Assembly (NCBI GenBank): GCA_029938505.1 | Contig: JAOZUV010000141.1 | Location: 1 to 5,908 of the forward strand | Origin: Bacteroidales bacterium | GTDB taxonomy: Bacteria > Bacteroidota > Bacteroidia > Bacteroidales > GCA-2711565 | Length of the DNA: 5,908 nt | Direction of reading: 5' to 3' | In this document: positions 1 through 5,908 of the stretch, piece after piece | Layout: each line of letters starts with the position of its first letter | How positions within the stretch are numbered: position 1 is the first letter of the stretch | The notes under the pieces: model-generated | What the model was told of the DNA's origin: nothing | The model's database searches: none | What the model saw: the letters and a program-made list of their open reading frames with translations, nothing else | Made by a program: the position numbers and the translations under genes

Positions 1-77
1 TAATTATTGTATTTTTATTTTTCTCTTTGCACCAGAGAATGTGTTATCCTGATTTTTTCATCTAATAAAAAAACCCA

Positions 78-2495
78 ATGATTAGAAATTTCTTAATGGT
101 GGCTTTCCGGAATTTGTGGAAAAATAAATTATTTTCATCAATTAATATTCTCGGACTAACAATAGGGATGACAGCCTGTTTATTGATTTTAATTTATGTT
201 CAATTTGAACAAAGCTATGATAGCTTTCATAAGCGTTCTGATGAAATTTTTCGGCTCCGATATGAGCGTGTGAGTGAAACGGGCGAAGCCGTCCGATTTG
301 CCTCCTGTTGTCCACCAGCAGCTCCTCGCATGAGAGATCAATTTCCAGAAGTAGAAATTGTTGCACGTTGTTTTTCGCGCAGAGCTACCTTTACTTCTGA
401 TGACAAACATAAGTTTATTGAGGATAATAATTTTTTTGTTGAACAAGAATATTTCGATATTTTTGATTTTGAGTTTATTGCTGGTGACTCCAAAAATGGA
501 ATCCGCGAAGCAAACAATTGTTATATTTCGGAATCTACTGCCTATAAATACTTTGGGGATGAAAACCCTATCGGTAAAACCCTAAGTCGCGATAATCAAC
601 TTCATTTTAAAGTGGCAGGTGTTTTTAAAAATTTCCCTAACAATACACATATGCAAATTGATATCGCCTTATCCTATCCCAATATATGGGATATTTACGG
701 AAGGGATATTGAAAATTCGTGGGGCGATAGCGGCTTTTATACCTTCTTTATTTTACAGCCAAATACAAATATGGAAAACTTTAAGAAGAAGTTAGCCGAT
801 TTGGTTGAAACAGAATGGGGCGAAGCACTTAGATATTATAAACTCACATGCGAGCTTATCCCTCAAAAGCTTACCGATATTCATCTAGAATCACATTTTC
901 AGCAAGAGTTAAAAGTTAATGGGGATAAACAAACGGTGAATTTTTTATTCATCATTGCCATTTTTATTATCGTGATTGCTTGGGTAAATTATATCAATTT
1001 ATCGACTGCTCGTTCATTAACCCGTGCTCGTGAAGTTGGACTCCGAAAAGTGGTAGGAGCTGCAAGAACCCAACTCATGGGGCAGTTTTTTATAGAAACT
1101 TTGCTGCTAAACTTTATCGCCCTGATATTGGCCGTTGGATTTTTAGAATTAAGCCGACCCCTATTTAGTCAAATCACCGGAGTACCTTTAAATTACTTAA
1201 TATTTGATCAAAGCTGGTTCTGGATTAGTTTGAGTGTTTTATTTATTATAGGTGTTTTTCTGTCGGGATTATACCCAGTCATTGTGCTAAGCTCCTACAA
1301 ACCAATCTCAGCTTTAAAAGGCAAATTAGGAAACTCTGCTAAGGGAATCAACCTCCGAAAAGCCCTGGTCATTTTTCAAGTAATTATGGCCTTGATTTTA
1401 ATTACCTCAACATTTGCGGTTTTTAAACAAATCAGCTTTATGCAAGATCAGTCTTTAGGGATAAAGATTGAAAATATTGTGGCTGTCAGAGCTCCCCGAA
1501 TTAGAGATAATGAAAGCATTCGTACCCGAATGGCTTCCTTTAAAGAGGAATTGATAAAAAATTCAAACATTAGTAAAGCCAGTGTGGTGACAGAAATACC
1601 TGGACGTCAGATTTATTGGGATGCAGGAGGCATTATGCCTGCCGGAACCGAAGACAGCAAAAATTATCAAATTGTAGGGATTGATTATGATTTTATGGAT
1701 TTGTTTGATGTAGAATTAGTGGCTGGTCGAAATTTCTCCAAAGATTTTGTTACTGATGAGAAACAAGCCTTGATTTTTAATGAAACAGCCGTAAGATGGA
1801 TGGGCTTTAAAGATGCCGAAACAGCCATTGGTCAACGCATTAATTATTGGGGAAACATTTACAATATTGTAGGTGTTTTTAAGGATTACCATCAACAATC
1901 GCCCAAACAAGATTTTGAACAACATATTTACAGATATTTACCTACAGGAAGAGATGTAAGAGGAATGATCACCATCAAAATTCACGAACAAAAAATTAAC
2001 GAAACCCTTGATTACATACAAAAATCATATAGCGAATTTTTCCCTGGGAATCCTTTCGAATTTGTATTTGCAGAAGAATATTATGAACAACAATACAAAA
2101 CAGATAAAATGTTCGGAACTGTTTTTGGAATTTTTGCAATATTAGCAATCTTCATCACAGCCATGGGTATTTTAGGTTTAACCTCCTTTATGATTGAGCA
2201 ACGTACTCGCGAAATCAGCATCCGAAATGTAATGGGAGCAAGTTTATCTCGGATCTTAATTTTATTTGGCAAAGAGTTTTTATACCTAATTTTAATCTCC
2301 TTTGTTATTGCAGCTCCATTGAGTTATTGGGGTCTCTCATATTGGCTCGAATCATTTAGTAATCGGATGAGTTTAAGCATTGCTATATTCGTATTACCTC
2401 TGGTAATTACTCTTTTCGTTGCTGGAGCTACTATCAGTTTTTTGGTATATTATGCCACTCAGAAAAACCCAGTCGATACGTTGAAATACGAATAA
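78..2495 (+). CDS. ABC transporter permease, double FtsX-like (MacB-type)
   Basis: This is an 805-residue inner-membrane permease of the MacB/FtsX type, which works with a separate ATPase in efflux or mechanotransmission rather than forming a classic channel. Seen: a first membrane segment at about residues 21-43; a large periplasmic domain (about 44-287, MacB_PCD-like, with the typical YKYFGDENPIGK stretch at 156-167); three membrane segments at about 288-308, 337-357 and 380-403; a fifth at about 427-447; a second periplasmic domain (about 450-675); and three final segments at about 680-704, 727-748 and 768-791. Each half carries the conserved FtsX cytoplasmic motif, REVGLRKVVGA (318-328) and REISIRNVMGA (711-721). 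The ending NPVDTLKYE is typical of the family. The length is normal for Bacteroidota duplicated permeases. The start at 78 puts a standard cytoplasmic N-terminus (FRNLWKNK) before the first membrane segment; no Shine-Dalgarno is seen. No ATPase gene is visible, so it may lie upstream or elsewhere, and the substrate is unknown. Five of its six cysteines fall in the first periplasmic domain. Confidence 0.95.
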   Translation: MIRNFLMVAFRNLWKNKLFSSINILGLTIGMTACLLILIYVQFEQSYDSFHKRSDEIFRLRYERVSETGEAVRFASCCPPAAPRMRDQFPEVEIVARCFSRRATFTSDDKHKFIEDNNFFVEQEYFDIFDFEFIAGDSKNGIREANNCYISESTAYKYFGDENPIGKTLSRDNQLHFKVAGVFKNFPNNTHMQIDIALSYPNIWDIYGRDIENSWGDSGFYTFFILQPNTNMENFKKKLADLVETEWGEALRYYKLTCELIPQKLTDIHLESHFQQELKVNGDKQTVNFLFIIAIFIIVIAWVNYINLSTARSLTRAREVGLRKVVGAARTQLMGQFFIETLLLNFIALILAVGFLELSRPLFSQITGVPLNYLIFDQSWFWISLSVLFIIGVFLSGLYPVIVLSSYKPISALKGKLGNSAKGINLRKALVIFQVIMALILITSTFAVFKQISFMQDQSLGIKIENIVAVRAPRIRDNESIRTRMASFKEELIKNSNISKASVVTEIPGRQIYWDAGGIMPAGTEDSKNYQIVGIDYDFMDLFDVELVAGRNFSKDFVTDEKQALIFNETAVRWMGFKDAETAIGQRINYWGNIYNIVGVFKDYHQQSPKQDFEQHIYRYLPTGRDVRGMITIKIHEQKINETLDYIQKSYSEFFPGNPFEFVFAEEYYEQQYKTDKMFGTVFGIFAILAIFITAMGILGLTSFMIEQRTREISIRNVMGASLSRILILFGKEFLYLILISFVIAAPLSYWGLSYWLESFSNRMSLSIAIFVLPLVITLFVAGATISFLVYYATQKNPVDTLKYE

Positions 2496-2534
2496 AAATG
2501 AAAGCGGCTATTTGCCGCTTTCATTTTTATTCGT
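2488..2534. terminator. Bidirectional intrinsic terminator shared by the two convergent genes
   Basis: A perfect 21-bp inverted repeat pairs 2488-2508 with 2514-2534 around a 5-base loop (TATTT). The core is AAAGCGGC / GCCGCTTT. It is flanked by an A-rich tract on the left (AATAAAAA) and the complementary T-rich tract on the right (TTTTTATT), so either strand gives a GC-rich hairpin followed by a U-rich run, the form of a rho-independent terminator. The stop codons of the permease (2493-2495) and of the minus-strand peptidase (2527-2529) both lie within the outer arms. Termination in both directions is inferred from this symmetry and from the tail-to-tail gene order. Confidence 0.9.
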
Positions 2535-5112
2535 CATCAAATCTTCTTGATCCGGTTTTTATAAGATGTCCAAAATAGACTGCATTTGTAAATACCTTAT
2601 TACTTCCATACCAAACACCTCTAAAATTAGTATTATCAAAAATTGAGATAATCTTACCTCGACCTAAAGCATTAATCATAACAAAAGGAGCCCCTTTTAT
2701 TCTTTCATGATTTAAATCAGAACAATAACCACTTAAAAGAGGATCACTCGAATAACGAATGGGTGATGCATACGGGTTTTCTGATAATTCGGCAACCATG
2801 GTTCCCGACTTAAATATTGGTAAAGCTTTTTGTGTATAACCAAAAGCTAGTGGATGTGATAAATCCATTTCAGTTTTGAATATTGCACCACTGATAGCTT
2901 GACGATTTGCATCTGCAGACATCTCGCCATATACAGGTTTCTTACTAAGATTACTTACAGACTTTTTAAATTTAATATCAAGATTAAAAGCTTTAGATGC
3001 CCACTTAGAAGCGTTTTTATAAGCAATCAAACTACCTCCATTTTTCAACCAGGTCGTTATTTTTTCAACAACGGCTTCTGATAAATCATCATAACTTCCT
3101 CCGGGGAGAATTAGCACATTATAGTTATTTATATCTACACGATTTATTCGATCCACTTCGAGCAATGTTATCGGTTGCAAATATCGTGTATCAAACAAAT
3201 GCCATATTTCGCCTGCATCACGGCTACTCGTTTGCCCCTCAACAAGCATTAAGATTCGTTTTTGTTTTAAGGAAGAAAAGCTGCCACTCCCCAAATCTAT
3301 TCCATTTGGTGTTAGTGAAGTTTTCAAAGAATAGATGTTAAGACCATCGCGTTTTGCTATCATCTCCATCTTTTGCTGTATCTCCTCTTGATTCATGTTT
3401 TGATCGTAAGCGGGAATTAAAATAGTACCGTACGAAAACTCTTTATTCAAATTTTCATCACGATAGGTAAATGGAGATTGCGCAACTTTAGCTCGTAAGC
3501 CTAAGGCTAAAATTTCGGACAATGCACGAGGAGCATAATATTCATTCCATTGAAAAGCCCAAGCTACCGTATTTTCACTGCTATTTACAACAGTGCCGTG
3601 CATTTGTAATTCAGTAAGGACATCTCTCTTTAATTTATCAAACTGTTTTTTATCCTTAATTTCTGCCAGAGGCAAATTAAATGACATGGCCATATTCCAG
3701 GTTGAAACATCATAAAAAGTTTGATCCTTAAAATAACGACTTACCTCAAACAAAGATTTTATCAAGCGGTAATTTTGTTGTTTTAGGGGAATCATATAAG
3801 AAGACTCTTTAGCGAAAAGCTTATCTCCCACTTTAATATCATCCGACAATTGATAAACATTAATGTGGTGATTTTTAAGGACTTTTAGTAACTCAAGGGT
3901 TCTGCCTTGATCACTCACTCCTCCAAACAAATAAGCTTTAACACCCTCTTTATCTGCTTCTTTAAATGCATTCGCATAAAACTCTTTTTGATAGTCAAGC
4001 AATTCAACTCTCATATCTTTAGCAGCTTCGAGGGTTGATAAAGTAACTGTAAATTGGTTCCTTATTGCAAACGGAAATGTAATAATTCCATTATCCGTTT
4101 GACGTTGAAAACCGCGAACACTTGCTTGCTCAAATAATATCCCAACACCAGAGTTTATATCTGGATAAGAGCTCCCTTTTCCATAATAATAATCATCAAA
4201 CACTTCCTCCGAAAAATAGCGAGATCCAATTGCATCCAAATATTTTGCATGATATTTTGCAATCTTAGCTGTCAGCAAATGATTTTTATGAGGGGTGAGT
4301 GGGTTTATTCGGCTAGTAACACCTGGCTGAAAGAAAAAAGTATTATTTGAACCCATTTCATGATGATCGGTAACTACATTTGGTCTCCATCTTTGGATTT
4401 GCTCAACACGTCCACGGCTTTCGGGATGAGTTAATAAAATATAATCCCTATTCAAATCAAACCAATAATGATTAGTACGACCACCTGGCCACACTTCATT
4501 AAACACACGACTTCGAGGATCAATTACACCTGATTTGTTTTTGTGCATATTTGCCCAATTAGCAAATCGATTTATTCCATCAGGATTTAAAGCTGGGTCA
4601 ACAATAATAACAGTATTTTCTAATAATTTTTCAATTTCTTCACCTTTGGCTGCAGCTAAAAAATATGTCGTAAGTAAAGATGCATTTACAGCACTAGCTT
4701 CATTCCCATGAACGGAATAACCCAACACAACAATAAGTGGCATATTTTTAACATTTATTTCAGATGAAATACTGGGATCGCTCAATTTTAAATGTTCTGT
4801 TCTAATTTTGTCAAGTTTTTCAAGGTTTTTTGGAGAGCTGAAAATTAGGTGATATAATGGGCGATTTTCATGCGATCTAGCATACTCTTTTAAGACTGCC
4901 CGATTAGTTGAATTCGCAATGGTTTTTAAATACATTACCAATTGATCGTGGCTAACCATCCACTCTCCAACTTCATAGCCTAAAACACTTGAGGGTGTCG
5001 GGATATTTGCATTAAATTCAACACTCTTTGGCATATAATAATCCAAATTGGAATTTGCACTTAAATTCAAACTAATAAGGCTAATGATAACAATCAAAAA
5101 AGTATTTTTCAT
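2527..5112 (-). CDS. Secreted M14-family zinc carboxypeptidase-like protein with C-terminal GATase1-like domain
   Basis: This is an 861-residue exported metallopeptidase-like protein. The family cleaves residues from peptide C-termini or cross-links; the substrate here is unknown. Residues 1 to about 20 form a signal peptide (K-N-T, then a hydrophobic core, then LSAN) with no lipobox cysteine, so the protein is probably soluble in the periplasm or secreted. The M14 catalytic domain spans about 50-370. It has zinc ligands H135 and E138 in HGNE, an NPDG motif at 176-179, the N221-R222 pair that binds the substrate carboxylate, the third zinc histidine at H250 or H251 (DHHEMG), and a likely catalytic base E328 in LFEQA. 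All key positions are present, so activity is plausible. A linker of mixed alpha/beta character (about 390-600) leads to a DJ-1/class I glutamine-amidotransferase-like fold (about 617-705, LILPGGSYDD at 667-676), then a beta-rich tail. The only cysteine is C797, so that domain lacks the usual nucleophile. There is no obvious type IX secretion tail. The start is fixed by the signal peptide. The gene converges on the permease and shares its terminator. Confidence 0.93.
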   Translation of the reverse strand: MKNTFLIVIISLISLNLSANSNLDYYMPKSVEFNANIPTPSSVLGYEVGEWMVSHDQLVMYLKTIANSTNRAVLKEYARSHENRPLYHLIFSSPKNLEKLDKIRTEHLKLSDPSISSEINVKNMPLIVVLGYSVHGNEASAVNASLLTTYFLAAAKGEEIEKLLENTVIIVDPALNPDGINRFANWANMHKNKSGVIDPRSRVFNEVWPGGRTNHYWFDLNRDYILLTHPESRGRVEQIQRWRPNVVTDHHEMGSNNTFFFQPGVTSRINPLTPHKNHLLTAKIAKYHAKYLDAIGSRYFSEEVFDDYYYGKGSSYPDINSGVGILFEQASVRGFQRQTDNGIITFPFAIRNQFTVTLSTLEAAKDMRVELLDYQKEFYANAFKEADKEGVKAYLFGGVSDQGRTLELLKVLKNHHINVYQLSDDIKVGDKLFAKESSYMIPLKQQNYRLIKSLFEVSRYFKDQTFYDVSTWNMAMSFNLPLAEIKDKKQFDKLKRDVLTELQMHGTVVNSSENTVAWAFQWNEYYAPRALSEILALGLRAKVAQSPFTYRDENLNKEFSYGTILIPAYDQNMNQEEIQQKMEMIAKRDGLNIYSLKTSLTPNGIDLGSGSFSSLKQKRILMLVEGQTSSRDAGEIWHLFDTRYLQPITLLEVDRINRVDINNYNVLILPGGSYDDLSEAVVEKITTWLKNGGSLIAYKNASKWASKAFNLDIKFKKSVSNLSKKPVYGEMSADANRQAISGAIFKTEMDLSHPLAFGYTQKALPIFKSGTMVAELSENPYASPIRYSSDPLLSGYCSDLNHERIKGAPFVMINALGRGKIISIFDNTNFRGVWYGSNKVFTNAVYFGHLIKTGSRRFDDE

Positions 5113-5364
5113 AACAAATAATTTATAGTTAGCAATTTAAGAATTTTTATTCCCCATACATTGTTCTATCATTATTTAATCGACATTATAAACAAGAATG
5201 TGTACCAAATCAAAATAATAACTTACCAACAATAAACTGAGATAGACAAAACAAAGCTTGTAATAGGTAATCCGTTGCTTGATTGTAACTACAATTTTAT
5301 CTTTTCGTACATTTACTGTGAATAAATATTTTTTAAATTAGCCTGTATATTTATATCTACACCA
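5113..5364. promoter_or_regulatory. Divergent intergenic region between the M14 peptidase and the TPR gene
   Basis: This 252-base, AT-rich stretch separates two divergent starts and so should contain both promoters and any operators. No open reading frame with coding character, RNA gene or strong inverted repeat is visible. For the leftward peptidase gene I see no exact match to the Bacteroidota -7 element (TAnnTTTG); one-mismatch forms on the minus strand occur at 5211-5218 (TTATTTTG) and 5205-5212 (TTGATTTG), neither with a convincing -33 partner. The best rightward candidate is listed separately. No Shine-Dalgarno precedes either start, which is usual in this phylum. Confidence 0.55.
5275..5305 (+). 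promoter_or_regulatory. Candidate Bacteroidota-type promoter for the TPR gene
   Basis: The sequence TATCTTTT (5298-5305) matches the Bacteroidota -7 consensus TAnnTTTG except at its last base. A TTG (5275-5277) lies 20 bases upstream, in the range expected for the -33 element. Transcription would begin around 5310-5315, leaving a leader of about 50 bases before the start at 5365. In such AT-rich sequence matches of this quality arise often by chance, so this is only a candidate. Confidence 0.3.
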
Positions 5365-5908
5365 ATGAATAAAGCAAAATATTTAATACTTCTTTTTTTT
5401 CTAATAGCATTTTGTTTGCCTGTTTTTTCAGGTGAAAAAATTAGCTACTATAAAAAAGAATTAAAACGAAAAGATTTATCCGACTCTACACGTATGGCGT
5501 ATTATAAAATTTTATTTTATGAATACGTTAAATTCGATGATGATACGGGACTAGAGTATGGTAAAAAACTCATCAGTTTTGCCTATTCAAGATCACTTAA
5601 ATTGGATGAAAAGTTTGAATTTAGATATGGCAAAAGTCTCATTGAGTTTGGGCATTATAGTGATGGATTAAAATATACTAACTCTTTACGTAAAAAATAT
5701 AAGAGTAAAAGCGATTATTCTAAAATGCTCAAAGCTGATGGCTTAACAGCCTTATTGTATTATAAAAAAGGATATATTTCAAAATCTATTCACTCCTACA
5801 AAAGCAATATTGAATTGGCATTGAAATTCGAATATTTTGATTATGCAGCCAACACTTTATACACCCTTGCAAATATTTATTCAGATATTGGCGAAGCCGA
5901 TAATGTAT
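5365..5908 (+). CDS. Secreted TPR-like protein, N-terminal part (runs off the window)
   Basis: The frame is open from ATG at 5365 to the last base with no stop, giving 181 complete codons; the 3' end is outside the window. Residues 1 to about 22 form a signal peptide (NKAK, hydrophobic core LILLFFLIAFCLPV, then FSG), which also fixes the start. The rest is rich in Tyr, Lys and Leu and looks all-helical. Residues about 124-155 and 158-181 fit tetratricopeptide repeats (ALLYYKKGYISKSIHSY; YTLANIYSDIGEA), and earlier stretches, about 44-75 and 83-112, look like degenerate repeats. The opening pattern, a short helix, LSDSTRMAYY, then GLEYGKKLISFA, resembles the N-termini of Bacteroidota proteins in which periplasmic TPRs are followed by a membrane segment and a histidine kinase or HTH output domain. 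That output is inferred, not seen; a plain secreted TPR protein is equally possible. A run of eight T lies at 5393-5400 inside the signal-peptide codons. Confidence 0.85.
   Translation, partial: MNKAKYLILLFFLIAFCLPVFSGEKISYYKKELKRKDLSDSTRMAYYKILFYEYVKFDDDTGLEYGKKLISFAYSRSLKLDEKFEFRYGKSLIEFGHYSDGLKYTNSLRKKYKSKSDYSKMLKADGLTALLYYKKGYISKSIHSYKSNIELALKFEYFDYAANTLYTLANIYSDIGEADNV

Noticed and set aside
1..77. Possible promoter before the permease (TTTG at 26-29; TATTTTTA at 10-17)
   Set aside because: The TTTG has no matching -7 element at the right spacing, and the -33 partner of the TATTTTTA would be outside the window. The permease could also be transcribed from further upstream.
142..446. Two minus-strand open frames of 74 and 85 codons, and a plus-strand one at 358-585, inside the permease gene
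   Set aside because: They overlap the well-supported permease reading frame, have no recognisable domain, and their compositions look like out-of-frame translation.
1716..2272. Minus-strand open frames at 1716-1925 and 2081-2272
   Set aside because: Both lie antisense within the permease coding sequence and show no domain or start signal; treated as shadows.
2899..3081. Plus-strand open frame of 60 codons opposite the peptidase
   Set aside because: It is antisense to the conserved GATase-like region of the peptidase and has no independent support.
5183..5201. Short ACATT / AATGT inverted repeat in the divergent region
   Set aside because: A five-base AT-rich stem with a long loop is expected by chance in such sequence.
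5346..5353. TATATTTA as a -7 element for the TPR gene
   Set aside because: It matches most of the consensus but lies only 11 bases before the start codon and lacks a TTG at the -33 distance; the 5298-5305 element is better placed.

Overview
The window looks like an ordinary chromosomal segment from an AT-rich member of the Bacteroidota. The basis is the low-GC sequence, the lack of clear Shine-Dalgarno sequences before the starts, and three protein types common in that phylum: a stand-alone double FtsX-like permease of about 800 residues, a large secreted M14 metallopeptidase with a C-terminal glutamine-amidotransferase-like domain, and a secreted TPR protein of the sort that often forms the sensor part of Bacteroidota histidine kinases or regulators. 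I cannot name a genus from the sequence.

Layout. Positions 1-77 are non-coding leader with no firm signal. A plus-strand ABC-transporter permease (MacB/FtsX type) fills 78-2495. It runs head-on into a minus-strand M14 zinc carboxypeptidase-like gene (2527-5112). The two stop codons are 31 bases apart, and both lie inside one long perfect inverted repeat (2488-2534) that reads as a shared bidirectional terminator. Positions 5113-5364 are an AT-rich divergent intergenic region that must hold the start signals for the peptidase (leftward) and for a third gene (rightward). That third gene begins at 5365 and stays open to the window edge at 5908. Its 181 visible residues are a signal peptide followed by a helical, TPR-like region.

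Working together. The gene order gives no evidence of a shared pathway: the permease and peptidase converge, and the peptidase and TPR gene diverge, so each is probably its own transcription unit or part of one extending outside the window. All three products are predicted to act at or beyond the inner membrane. I found no tRNA, rRNA, CRISPR array, insertion sequence or recognisable novel multi-gene system. The points most worth a second look are the terminator that encodes both gene ends, the peptidase's amidotransferase-like domain without a cysteine nucleophile, the uneven cysteine distribution in the permease, and the right-edge TPR gene, whose output domain is not visible.
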